Of a stretch of DNA of 35,153 bases, positions 8,554-14,996 are shown piece after piece. The position numbers and the translations under genes were made by a program. The notes under the pieces are model-generated. The model did no database searches. It was given only the letters and a program-made list of their open reading frames with translations, and was not told the origin of the DNA. Position 1 is the stretch's first letter. Every line of letters begins with the position of its first letter. This DNA comes from a virus: IMG/VR virus record IMGVR_UViG_3300022074_000169, positions 1-35,153 of that record; one strand, 5' to 3'.

Positions 8554-9213
8554 ATGAAAAGAATACTCGCAGCTTTGTTGTGCATTTGTGCGCCTGTTTA
8601 TGCACAAGATCCCAAAGTTGAATTCTTCACTCCTGATGCAACAGGATGCATGATTCTTAGAGAGTGCAAAGAAGATGTTGTTCAAATCACAGATAAAAAT
8701 CAACTGAACAAAATAGTCACAGGGCCAGACGCAGAGCTTGTCAAAGAAGAGTTTGGACAACTGGTAACTGCAATTACAGACCTTGGTATCGAAATCTATA
8801 TTGCACCAGCTAGATATTTTGGACCTAGAGACCAAGGAATATACCATACAAAATACAACGCCGTATTTTTGAATTTAAAATATATGCGTGACACAAAGCA
8901 TTTAATTGGAACGCTTAGACACGAAGGCTGGCACCTAGCTCAAGACTGTATGGCAGGAACATTAGATAACTCTCTTGTTGCAGTAATTATGAACGACAAG
9001 GAGATTCCTGAAATCCATAAATATCTAACAGGAGTTCTGTATGCCGATAATCCTAAGGCAGTACCTTGGGAACAAGAAGCCAAGTGGGCTGAAGCAACGC
9101 AAGGAATGACGGTCGACGCCTTAAAGGCTTGTCAAACAGGTGCTATGTGGGAAATCTATGAACCAACGCCTTTAACAAAAGAGTACTTAGTAGATCACGG
9201 CTTCTTGAAATAA
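8554..9213 (+). CDS. Exported HExxH metallopeptidase candidate
   Basis: 219 residues. A signal peptide spans residues 1-17 (MKRILAALLCICAPVYA). A zinc-peptidase-type motif, H123-E-G-W-H127, lies in a helix preceded by a hydrophobic segment and L-R. Downstream acidic residues near 172-180 (W-E-Q-E-A-K-W-A-E) could supply the third metal ligand. Four or more cysteines suggest disulphides after export. The product would act in the periplasm or at the envelope, perhaps at lysis or entry. HExxH alone is short, so activity is inferred. It is followed by a 200-base gap holding the att-like site. Confidence 0.6.
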   Translation: MKRILAALLCICAPVYAQDPKVEFFTPDATGCMILRECKEDVVQITDKNQLNKIVTGPDAELVKEEFGQLVTAITDLGIEIYIAPARYFGPRDQGIYHTKYNAVFLNLKYMRDTKHLIGTLRHEGWHLAQDCMAGTLDNSLVAVIMNDKEIPEIHKYLTGVLYADNPKAVPWEQEAKWAEATQGMTVDALKACQTGAMWEIYEPTPLTKEYLVDHGFLK

Positions 9214-9295
9214 CCACAACAATGACCTGTGGAAAACTAGGGGGGTCTATTGATAAGTCACTCTTATTAGACGCCCTCCGTTGACATGGTAGATT

Positions 9296-9341
9296 ACGCT
9301 AAGCGACGCCGAGACAGTGGGTTCGAATCCCACCCTCTCCG
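9296..9341 (+). other. Candidate attP core: tRNA-Ser-like 3' end
   Basis: Bases 9317-9341 form a perfect T-arm (GTGGG, loop TTCGAAT, CCCAC), the 3' acceptor strand CCTCTCC and a discriminator G. A G73 and this acceptor fit a class II tRNA-Ser. No matching 5' half (GGAGAGG) exists upstream, so this is not a functional tRNA. Together with the integrase 74 bases downstream it reads as the phage copy of an integration site that restores a host tRNA 3' end. The left limit of the core is uncertain. Confidence 0.7.
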
Positions 9342-9353
9342 TTTTTCCTACTT

Positions 9354-9377
9354 AACCCCACAAATCGTGGGGTTTTT
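9354..9377 (+). terminator. Intrinsic terminator just after the tRNA-like segment
   Basis: An 8-bp stem (AACCCCAC / GTGGGGTT) with loop AAATC is followed by T bases at 9373-9377. It lies 12 bases after the tRNA-like 3' end, where a host tRNA terminator would lie. It may have been carried in with the att sequence. It would also insulate the integrase from upstream transcription. Confidence 0.7.
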
Positions 9378-9414
9378 CAATAGGTTATCGATAGGCGTTG
9401 CTTATAACCTCACA

Positions 9415-10206
9415 ATGGAACAAATGAACGTTCAGGAAATGACTGACCGACTCAAGGTCAGATACAAACGCATTTCACCTGCAACAAAATTACTATGGGA
9501 CAAGTCAATTAAGTACATCGCAGACATCGACGTGAATGACGTTGATGACGACGTTGCTGCTGACTATCTTGAATATGCAGAAGAAGCGTGGGGTGAAAGC
9601 ACCGTCAAGTGCCGTGTAGGCATCCTTAAAGGGCTCTGGAATAAAGCATCTCGTAAGAAGCTATATAAGGGCGAGAACCCTTGGCTAGAGCTCGATGACG
9701 GCTTGGAAATCGCTAGGCGTGAGCCGACAGTTCATCCTTGGGAGTTCTACGAGTACTACCACAATGATCCTTACTTCGTATGCCTCTGGTATTCAGGAAT
9801 GCGCATCGGAGAATTGGCGGGGATATATCCCGAAAACATCCATGTGGATGCTCCTATCCCCTACTTTGATGTTAAGTATCAAGAGAATCGTGGATTAAAA
9901 AACAAAGCATCTATCAGGCAGGTTCCTATACATAGGAACGCTCTACCATACGTCGAGCAGTTGTATTTCTCAAAGGCAAAGAACCCAGGCACAAGTTGGT
10001 CAGAAAATTTTGGTAGGAATTTAGGGCTCCCTAAGGGCGACGCCGCACATTCCATCAGGCATAGTTTCATCACCAGAATGCGTGCTTTGGATGTGCACGA
10101 GTACTGGATTGACCGTTTGACAGGACACGCACGGAAAGGAGAAACGGCACGTTATGGAAGCTATGACTTGCAATCATTGAATGAGCAATTACAAAAGCTA
10201 CAGTAA
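9415..10206 (+). CDS. int: Tyrosine recombinase / phage integrase
   Basis: 263 residues from ATG 9415. An upstream extension of the frame to 9286 runs through the tRNA-like sequence and terminator and is rejected. Catalytic residues of the lambda-integrase family are visible: R130 (S-G-M-R-I-G-E-L), H212-x-x-R215 (H-S-I-R-H-S-F), H238 (L-T-G-H-A) and nucleophile Y247 (T-A-R-Y-G-S-Y); a Lys in the 160-165 region fits the beta-hairpin lysine. The N-terminal 90 residues resemble a SAM-like core-binding domain. It would catalyse site-specific recombination between the att site upstream and a host tRNA gene. All key residues are present, so the enzyme looks intact. A weak hairpin with a T run follows at 10248. 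Confidence 0.88.
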   Translation: MEQMNVQEMTDRLKVRYKRISPATKLLWDKSIKYIADIDVNDVDDDVAADYLEYAEEAWGESTVKCRVGILKGLWNKASRKKLYKGENPWLELDDGLEIARREPTVHPWEFYEYYHNDPYFVCLWYSGMRIGELAGIYPENIHVDAPIPYFDVKYQENRGLKNKASIRQVPIHRNALPYVEQLYFSKAKNPGTSWSENFGRNLGLPKGDAAHSIRHSFITRMRALDVHEYWIDRLTGHARKGETARYGSYDLQSLNEQLQKLQ

Positions 10207-10247
10207 CTACCGTAGTTTTCTATATATCTATATTTAAATCACTCGTA

Positions 10248-10269
10248 CCTATCTATATAGGGATTTTTT
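10248..10269 (+). terminator. Weak terminator after integrase
   Basis: A 5-bp stem (CCTAT / ATAGG, loop CTAT) is followed by GA and six T bases. AT-rich and short, so only moderately convincing. The surrounding gap 10207-10345 is AT-rich and has several GTAGTT / AACTAC-type short repeats near 10205-10217 and 10291-10306. Confidence 0.4.
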
Positions 10270-10345
10270 AAATCAGTTTATAGATATCAGCGTAGTTAAC
10301 GTAGCTTTGTAGTCACTAGAATGTAGACACGTTTGCATAAAAATT

Positions 10346-10507
10346 ATGTTGCTAATTATCAAACCTATCTTGATGCGCTTCATCACATCCGAACCCGTCA
10401 AGAAATTAATCGTTGAACTACTAGAAAAGCTTTCCAGCCTGACCGAAAATAAACTCGATGACTTGGCTGTGAAAACTGTGCGCGAAGCACTTTTGCCAGA
10501 AGAGTAA
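10346..10507 (+). CDS. Hypothetical small helical protein (53 aa)
   Basis: ATG at 10346 to TAA at 10505-10507. The sequence starts hydrophobic (MLLIIKPILMRFI), then an amphipathic helix (K-K-L-I-V-E-L-L-E-K-L) and an acidic end. A short membrane-associated helix is possible. The well-formed heptad-like pattern supports coding. Not recognised. Confidence 0.5.
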   Translation: MLLIIKPILMRFITSEPVKKLIVELLEKLSSLTENKLDDLAVKTVREALLPEE

Positions 10508-10597
10508 ATACATAGTTACGAATCGTTGCGCAACTACAGTAAAACTAAGTTGCTAACAACAACTCGTATGGGTATTGCTGAAGACTGGGGAGACCTT

Positions 10598-11020
10598 ATG
10601 TTTCACCTAGATTGTCTGTCGAAGGGACAAGCCAAGCGCAAGTTCCGAAAATCAATTAAATATGGCTGGGGCGGTTTCTGCGCCTATTGCCGATGTAACA
10701 GGGCTACAACACTGGACCATTTAAAACCAAAGAGCAAGGGGGGATCGAGTTTGCGAAGTAACCTGATCCCTGCCTGTCACTCTTGTAATCACTCAAAAGG
10801 AAGCCAGCATTGGCTACACTGGTTTCAAAGGCAGGATTTTTATAACGAAACTGCTAAAGAGCTTATAGAAGAATGGATTTCCAACAGACGTTTTATCGAG
10901 GAAGAGTTAGGTGATGGAGCAACTAACGATCGAACAGCGATTTGCTCTGACGAGAGCGAGATACGAAGTAGGGAAGATGAGCCGCCCAGCCTTAGAGAAG
11001 ACTGCCTTACGCCTGCTTAA
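10598..11020 (+). CDS. HNH endonuclease
   Basis: HNH family with zinc-binding cysteine pairs. The order is C-A-Y-C, then D-H-L-x-P-x-S-K-G-G, then N-L-I-P-A-C-x-S-C-N, with a Lys/His-rich end. This matches the standard Cys4-HNH layout: the D-H pair, the central Asn and the last C-N. ATG 10598 is chosen because GGGGAG lies 5 bases upstream; in-frame ATG 10568 and TTG 10526 would add 10 or 24 residues. Family members nick or cut DNA, as homing nucleases or in DNA processing. It overlaps the NblA-like gene by 107 bases. Confidence 0.82.
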   Translation: MFHLDCLSKGQAKRKFRKSIKYGWGGFCAYCRCNRATTLDHLKPKSKGGSSLRSNLIPACHSCNHSKGSQHWLHWFQRQDFYNETAKELIEEWISNRRFIEEELGDGATNDRTAICSDESEIRSREDEPPSLREDCLTPA

Positions 11021-11240
11021 GTCTCGTATGGAACAGAAAAATGGTGTTCAACGCATCTTGATGCAGAACGGCATTATGTTCAAAATTGATGAACAGCAAG
11101 CAGGACTTCCAGAAATCATTAGTGAGGAGACTTTTGTAGAGCTCCTCCAAATGGCTGATGACGATGAGATCCCTACATCTATTGATGATCAAGAATATGA
11201 AAACGACGATCTAGATGATGATGGTCTTATGACGTTTTAA
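10914..11240 (+). CDS. nblA-like: NblA-like phycobilisome-degradation protein with acidic extension
   Basis: 108 residues. Residues 1-55 follow the NblA pattern: L-[TS]-[IL]-E-Q-x-F-x-L, then V-x-x-M-S-x-x-x-L-x-x-x-A/L, then L-x-x-x-M, ending in a second helix near Q-N-G-I. NblA is a small helical adaptor that brings phycobilisomes to Clp protease, and phage copies are known. Here an extra C-terminal half, very acidic (D-D-D-E, D-D-L-D-D-D-G), follows, which classical NblA lacks. The start chosen is the ATG after GTG 10911, with GAGG upstream. The call rests on pattern similarity, so moderate confidence. Confidence 0.55.
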   Translation: MEQLTIEQRFALTRARYEVGKMSRPALEKTALRLLKSRMEQKNGVQRILMQNGIMFKIDEQQAGLPEIISEETFVELLQMADDDEIPTSIDDQEYENDDLDDDGLMTF

Positions 11241-11275
11241 TTTTAGCTAGACTTCTGGCAGTTAATGATATTAAT

Positions 11276-11536
11276 ATGGAATACATTGTAGGACCTGTTC
11301 TTGCACTGTTGCTTGGTCTTAAGTTCACTGATTACAAAGTCAAGAAAGCAGAAGACGTAATGGAAGAGCAGTACGCTGAATTGTTTGCTGAAGTCGAAGC
11401 TAAAGTTCTAGAAAACAGTAAAGAGACAGAAGCAAAAATACTTGAAAATAACGGTGTGATTTCGCAGCAGACCTTGAAATTGATGGTTCCTGTGGTGACA
11501 AACGTACAAAAAATCAACACCCAACTAGGACTGTGA
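11276..11536 (+). CDS. Membrane-anchored coiled-coil protein
   Basis: 86 residues. Residues 1-16 are a hydrophobic anchor (Y-I-V-G-P-V-L-A-L-L-L-G-L). Residues 25-65 form an acidic coiled coil with repeated E-A-K-[VI]-L-E-N. Shape is similar to the gene at 31728. It could be a membrane-tethered virion or lysis accessory protein; nothing decides between these. Its TGA overlaps the next GTG. Confidence 0.6.
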   Translation: MEYIVGPVLALLLGLKFTDYKVKKAEDVMEEQYAELFAEVEAKVLENSKETEAKILENNGVISQQTLKLMVPVVTNVQKINTQLGL

Positions 11537-11730
11537 ACGTCAAGCGTGCCAAGGTCATTGCATTTGGCAGCAAAGAAGCGGCATCACTTGAAGAGTTCTG
11601 GGATGCTTGGCAATGGTTGTACGACAATAATATTGAACTAAAGGAACCAGACCTTCACTTACTTGACAAGCTTATTTGCGACGGACACGTAATACCGCGT
11701 GAGGGGTACTTCGAAAATCCTCTCGTATAA
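11533..11730 (+). CDS. Hypothetical protein, GTG start
   Basis: 65 residues. The GTG at 11533 overlaps the previous stop as GTGA, indicating coupled translation. The sequence has a Trp-rich helix (E-E-F-W-D-A-W-Q-W-L-Y) and no known motif. A TATAAT sequence lies over its stop codon and might serve the next gene. Confidence 0.55.
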   Translation: MNVKRAKVIAFGSKEAASLEEFWDAWQWLYDNNIELKEPDLHLLDKLICDGHVIPREGYFENPLV

Positions 11731-11754
11731 TAGAAAAGTAGCTGTAGTAATAAC

Positions 11755-12072
11755 GTGAGATCTGCTGGCTTAAGGAATAAACCTGTTGATAGACGCTACC
11801 TTAGCGACCAGGATAAGAGCGACTACAACAACAGTGGTGAATATAGTCAGCGTGCTACTGCCCTTGCCCGTGCTCGTGGACGTAGGGGTCAGATGGCTTA
11901 TCAATCGTCTCGCCCGATGAATACGACAAGCCGTACGCCAGGTACCGGTGGCTTTACCGTGGGTATTGCTGCACAGCAAGGAAGACTGCGCCAATACGGA
12001 CAAAGCAGGCAATCAGAATTCTCAGTGAGACCTCCCAGCAGTAAGGGAGATATGTTTAAAAAAGAGCAATAA
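11755..12072 (+). CDS. Hypothetical basic low-complexity protein, GTG start
   Basis: 105 residues, rich in Arg, Ser, Gln and Gly, without hydrophobic core, so probably disordered. A GTG is the only plausible start. It is the last + strand gene of the left arm and ends just before a strong hairpin. A virion role is possible from composition; not recognised. Confidence 0.5.
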   Translation: MRSAGLRNKPVDRRYLSDQDKSDYNNSGEYSQRATALARARGRRGQMAYQSSRPMNTTSRTPGTGGFTVGIAAQQGRLRQYGQSRQSEFSVRPPSSKGDMFKKEQ

Positions 12073-12094
12073 AAAACCCCCCGTTAGGGGGGGT
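12071..12094 (-). terminator. Terminator between convergent arms
   Basis: A 7-8 bp GC stem (ACCCCCC / GGGGGGGT) with loop GTTA sits between convergent stops at 12072 and 12109. Read on the - strand it is followed by six T bases (complement of 12071-12076), so it is a strong terminator for the right arm. It can also fold in + transcripts. Confidence 0.8.
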
Positions 12095-12108
12095 AACTCT
12101 TCCGTGGC

Positions 12109-12489
12109 TCAGAAACTGTACTTCAAACCAGCCTTAAGACCCAGGGGGATATCGCCATTGAACTCACGCTCAACGGTTTGGAAGGCAACTTCACCATAGA
12201 CGTTGGTGCGTTCGCCAATATCAACGCCAATACCAGCTTTGCCGCTGTACTCGAGCTCAGTTCCATCAACGCCTTCTACAGCAATAAGGGCGGGACCTGC
12301 TTGTGCGTAGACAGTAGCGGGACCAACTTCACCTTCTACACCCAGATGCATTTCTGTAGTGGCATTTTGATACTCACCACCAGTGACACCAGCGTTGGTT
12401 TCAATGTTTCCGTAAACACCTGCAATGGCAGGAGCAGTCAGACCGTGAGCAGCACCCAGCAGTAGACCAGCAATAATAATAGACTTCAT
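12109..12489 (-). CDS. Outer-membrane beta-barrel-like exported protein
   Basis: 126 residues. Signal peptide 1-23 (MKSIIIAGLLLG... ending A-I-A). The mature chain alternates polar and hydrophobic residues (H-L-G-V-E-G-E-V-G, A-T-V-Y-A-Q-A-G-P-A-L, Y-G-E-V-A-F-Q) and ends G-L-K-A-G-L-K-Y-S-F. A terminal Phe preceded by alternating strand residues is the outer-membrane insertion signal. It is short for a full barrel. Small proteins of this type recur in cyanophages; they may alter the host surface, for example for exclusion, which is inference. It is the last gene of the right arm. Confidence 0.65.
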   Translation of the reverse strand: MKSIIIAGLLLGAAHGLTAPAIAGVYGNIETNAGVTGGEYQNATTEMHLGVEGEVGPATVYAQAGPALIAVEGVDGTELEYSGKAGIGVDIGERTNVYGEVAFQTVEREFNGDIPLGLKAGLKYSF

Positions 12490-12560
12490 AGTTTTAACTA
12501 ATTATGTATAGCGGTTATAAATACCTACCGCAAATTTAATTATATAAAATAAAAACAATA

Positions 12561-12585
12561 AAAATGGCCCTCCGATAGGAGAGCC
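12561..12585 (-). terminator. Terminator after the DUF4278 gene
   Basis: Stem GGCTCTCC / GGAGGGCC on the - strand, with one mismatch and loop TATC, followed by ATTTTTA. It lies 22 bases after the stop at 12607. It belongs to the same GNTA-loop hairpin set as the others in the window. Confidence 0.6.
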
Positions 12586-12606
12586 AGACAGTTATTTAGT
12601 TGTAAC

Positions 12607-12771
12607 TCACTTAGTGTAAGTGCGACCACGGTAGACAAAGGTGCCGTGCACAGGCTTGCCAGCTACGTGCACTTCACACTTGGTACCACGATAGGCACAG
12701 TAGTTAAGTTGAGCACGACGATTTGCTTCAGCCTTTTCGATTTGACGGCGGATGATGTTGAGTGTATTCAT
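12607..12771 (-). CDS. DUF4278-type small peptide controlled by glutamine riboswitch
   Basis: 54 residues, ATG at 12771. The C-terminal half has two copies of Y-R-G (Y-R-G-T-K-C and Y-R-G-R-T-Y), which fits the DUF4278 family of small cyanobacterial proteins. The N-terminal half is a basic helix (N-I-I-R-R-Q-I-E-K-A-E-A-N-R-R). GGAG lies 9 bases before the ATG; an in-frame ATG at 12783 is possible but would cover that site. The gene follows a glutamine-II (downstream-peptide) aptamer, a known pairing for short peptides in cyanobacteria and their phages. Its molecular target is unknown. It may act on nitrogen metabolism, by analogy. Confidence 0.75.
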   Translation of the reverse strand: MNTLNIIRRQIEKAEANRRAQLNYCAYRGTKCEVHVAGKPVHGTFVYRGRTYTK

Positions 12772-12775
12772 TGGA

Positions 12776-12850
12776 AACTCCATAGTTAGGTGAAATTTCC
12801 CGTTCCTTCGGTCTCTGACCTACTTGCGTCCCATCAATGAGGGATGAACG
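12776..12850 (-). promoter_or_regulatory. Glutamine riboswitch, downstream-peptide (glutamine-II) type
   Basis: Aptamer at 12801-12850 on the - strand. P1 is CGTTC (12850-12846) with GAACG (12805-12801). P2 is TCCC / GGGA. The conserved junction CGCAAGTA comes next, then P3 GGTC-AGA-GACC, then GAAG before P1 closes. This matches the order and conserved bases of glutamine aptamers known from cyanobacteria and marine phages (from memory: CG-AAGTA-GG ... CC-GAAG-GAACG). The 3' stretch to 12776 includes the GGAG ribosome site of the peptide gene, so translational control by a pseudoknot is likely. A TATATAATTA box lies just upstream at 12851-12860. Confidence 0.85.
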
Positions 12851-12880
12851 TATATAATTATTGTAGTCTTTTATACTAGT

Positions 12881-13066
12881 TCACGGCGAACCTTCCATAA
12901 AAGTCAATTCAAACAAAGATATTTTTAACTTTCTATAAATATCGCAAAAACGTTCTCTTCTATTAGAAGAAACAGGGGGAAGTGTTTCTTCGTATTGATC
13001 TAAAGCACTGAGAAGCATTGCTATAGATGCTTTGTCAAAGTCAATCGTTAGCTTTTTTGAAGACAT
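12881..13066 (-). CDS. Hypothetical small protein
   Basis: 61 residues. Begins with a beta-like stretch (L-T-I-D-F-D-K-A-S-I-A-M-L-L-S-A-L-D), then a basic helix with a single Cys. The opening strand and helix resemble the gene at 13249 (V-S-I-S-L-D-E-R-A-V-R-A-L), so the two could be distant paralogues. Function unknown. Confidence 0.6.
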   Translation of the reverse strand: MSSKKLTIDFDKASIAMLLSALDQYEETLPPVSSNRRERFCDIYRKLKISLFELTFMEGSP

Positions 13067-13069
13067 AGA

Positions 13070-13198
13070 TCATTTGCTACGTCCATACAATCTATCTAAT
13101 TTTCTTTTTTGCTCTATCAACAATTGTTCGGCATTGGAGATTACCGGCCATCTTTGTAGCCTTAATGCATATCTAAAGCGACGCCAATACTTTTCCAT
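13070..13198 (-). CDS. Hypothetical basic peptide (42 aa)
   Basis: ATG at 13198 to TGA at 13072-13070. A very basic amphipathic sequence (MEKYWRRFRYALRLQRW ... R-L-Y-G-R-S-K). It sits between two small genes on the same strand. Coding is plausible from codon pattern and placement; no function is evident. Confidence 0.45.
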   Translation of the reverse strand: MEKYWRRFRYALRLQRWPVISNAEQLLIEQKRKLDRLYGRSK

Positions 13199-13248
13199 AA
13201 CTCAATGTTACGGAATATTCAAAGTTTACGGCGAACAAAAAGTTATAT

Positions 13249-13434
13249 CTAATCTCTTTTGTAGATGCATTCAAAAATTGCACCTTGTAAGAAAGGTCGG
13301 AGGTTTTGTAGTTCTTCTTGGTCAATTTTCTCTTGACCCGTCCACTTTGCAAGTGTGAAGCAGACTGCAGAGTGAAGAGCTCTGACAGCTCTTTCATCTA
13401 AGCTTATTGATACTCGCAAATCATCATCATCCAT
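13249..13434 (-). CDS. Small cyanophage protein of unknown function
   Basis: 61 residues, acidic start (M-D-D-D-D), then R-V-S-I-S-L-D-E-R-A-V-R-A-L-H and a helix containing Cys and Trp, ending in a P-F-L-Q-G segment. I recall similar short proteins in other cyanophages, but no function. It starts 22 bases after the polymerase stop, so it is probably co-transcribed with it. Confidence 0.6.
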   Translation of the reverse strand: MDDDDLRVSISLDERAVRALHSAVCFTLAKWTGQEKIDQEELQNLRPFLQGAIFECIYKRD

Positions 13435-13456
13435 ATAACTATTGTATCAGGATGGA

Positions 13457-14767
13457 CTAATGCGTCGCTGCCCAGTTAGTACCTACCTCTGCAGCAGCTG
13501 TAATTGGTACACGGAAGTTGTAGTACTTACCTGCTAGCAGTGCTGCTTGCTCTAGTAGACGAGCGACATTGTCAGCTTCAGTAGGTATGACAGAAAACTG
13601 CTGTTCATCGTGTACGTAGGCACAACGGGTGTAGTCCCTGTCGTATGTCAAGCCTGCTTCGTCGAGCATATCTTGACCAATCACACACCACCTCTTACTC
13701 AAAATTGCGCCACACGACTGAAGGAGGTAGTTCAGCGAGGCATGCTCTGCGCGACAAAAGATAGGACGACCATCAAGACCACGCAGTCGATTGTTCGTGC
13801 GTACACGCTGCTTGACCGCATCAATCAACGGCTCAAGACCAGGAATTGCGTCAAGGAACTTGCGGCGTAGCTCACCACCTAACTGCTTCTTCTGACTGTC
13901 TGACAGCTCGGGATGCAGGCTATGGCCGAGTTTCTGGTCGCCGGCGCCGTAGATAAATGCGTACGTTAAAGTTTTCACCTCCCGCCGAGTACATCCCACA
14001 CGGTCGGCGTTTTGTTGGTGGATATCACCGTTCAGTACGACGTCAGCGAACGCACCTTGATCGAACTTGCTCAAGTAATGCCCAAGTGCTCGGAGCTCTA
14101 GTCCTTCAAGGTCACAGCCAACCATTACCATTCCCGGATGAGGAACAAACAGCTCCCGTGCCCATGGTGCGCTGACGACTTGCCCGAGGTTCGGACCCCG
14201 GTGGGCGTTACGGCCCGTTTGTGTCGCCAGTGTGCAAGAGTGGTGGATGCAACCATCACCCTCAATAGAGTTGAACCAAGAGTTGGTTCCCTCTGATAGT
14301 TGCCCCAGCCACTTCTGTAGCGTCAGCAGTCGGATAAACATCTCGCACTCGTCGTGCAGTAGCTGATTGCCTTGGGTCAGTGCAAGGTCACGAACCTCAG
14401 AAATAGTTGCTTCGTCAACCTTTGGTTTACCTGTGTCGGTAACCTTTGTAAAACGAGCACCACGGAAGGTCTGCAATGCCCAAGCAATGTGCTGACGTGA
14501 CGTTGGATTGAAGTCCGTCAGACGGGTCATAGGAGCCCCTGCAACGTAGCCTTTCTTCTTGTCTGCCCGTTTAGGTGTGAACACTTTGCCAGGGACGTAC
14601 AAGTACGTAGAAGTGATGCGTTTAGTGAGCTGATCAAATTCAGTTTGAAGCTCGCTACGCACACGGTTAGCAGCTTCCATATCAAAGCGGAAACCTGACA
14701 CCTCTTGCTGAGACATCAGTTCTGCCATACGCATTTCAAGTTTGACGTAATCAGGAATCTGCATCAT
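13457..14767 (-). CDS. polA-like: DNA polymerase, family A polymerase domain (T7-like), lacking exonuclease domain
   Basis: 436 residues from ATG 14767. Motif A (C-D-L-E-G-L-E-L-R-A), the O-helix motif B (R-R-E-V-K-T-L-T-Y269-A-F-I-Y-G) and motif C (V-H-D-E) are intact. The end, G-T-N-W-A-A-T-H, resembles the T7 gp5 terminus. The residue equivalent to E. coli Pol I Phe762 is Tyr269, as in T7. The chain begins in the thumb region: the 3'-5' exonuclease domain is missing and is encoded two genes upstream (14983). It overlaps the 81-aa gene between them by 17 bases. The upstream frame to 14917 is ignored because it duplicates that gene. It should replicate the phage genome, probably with the separate exonuclease bound. 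Confidence 0.9.
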   Translation of the reverse strand: MMQIPDYVKLEMRMAELMSQQEVSGFRFDMEAANRVRSELQTEFDQLTKRITSTYLYVPGKVFTPKRADKKKGYVAGAPMTRLTDFNPTSRQHIAWALQTFRGARFTKVTDTGKPKVDEATISEVRDLALTQGNQLLHDECEMFIRLLTLQKWLGQLSEGTNSWFNSIEGDGCIHHSCTLATQTGRNAHRGPNLGQVVSAPWARELFVPHPGMVMVGCDLEGLELRALGHYLSKFDQGAFADVVLNGDIHQQNADRVGCTRREVKTLTYAFIYGAGDQKLGHSLHPELSDSQKKQLGGELRRKFLDAIPGLEPLIDAVKQRVRTNNRLRGLDGRPIFCRAEHASLNYLLQSCGAILSKRWCVIGQDMLDEAGLTYDRDYTRCAYVHDEQQFSVIPTEADNVARLLEQAALLAGKYYNFRVPITAAAEVGTNWAATH

Positions 14768-14996
14768 TGTTGTCGTCTTTGTTGAATCCAAAAGCAATTG
14801 ATTTCTCATCAAGCAATTTGTCTGCACGTGTCTTATGACCAAGCTTCGCAACGCTTTCCATAACCTTAAGTGTGTCTTCAGTCGTTGCGCTTTCAGGCAT
14901 CCGACTGTGCACTTCATTGAACAGCGGGAAGAATATGTCAGCAGCAGCTGCTACTTCTTCGTGAGTAAGTGGATCACTTTTCTTAGGCGTAGTCAT
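14751..14996 (-). CDS. Small protein between split polymerase domains
   Basis: 81 residues, helical and charged, with a P-L-T-H-E-E-V start and acidic end (D-D-N-N-D-A-D-S). It overlaps the exonuclease gene upstream by 14 bases and the polymerase gene downstream by 17. The tight placement suggests fixed stoichiometry with both, perhaps as a bridging subunit. No motif is recognised; that role is speculation. Confidence 0.6.
   Translation of the reverse strand: MTTPKKSDPLTHEEVAAAADIFFPLFNEVHSRMPESATTEDTLKVMESVAKLGHKTRADKLLDEKSIAFGFNKDDNNDADS

Noticed and set aside
9254-9341. Complete tRNA gene
   Set aside because: Only the T-arm, acceptor 3' strand and discriminator are present; no 5' acceptor strand or D-arm pairs with them.
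9286-9414. N-terminal extension of the integrase
   Set aside because: It translates the tRNA-like sequence and the terminator; ATG 9415 starts a normal-sized integrase.
13173-13397. Open frame of 74 codons on the - strand
   Set aside because: It overlaps the better-supported gene at 13249 almost entirely, and its composition is less protein-like.
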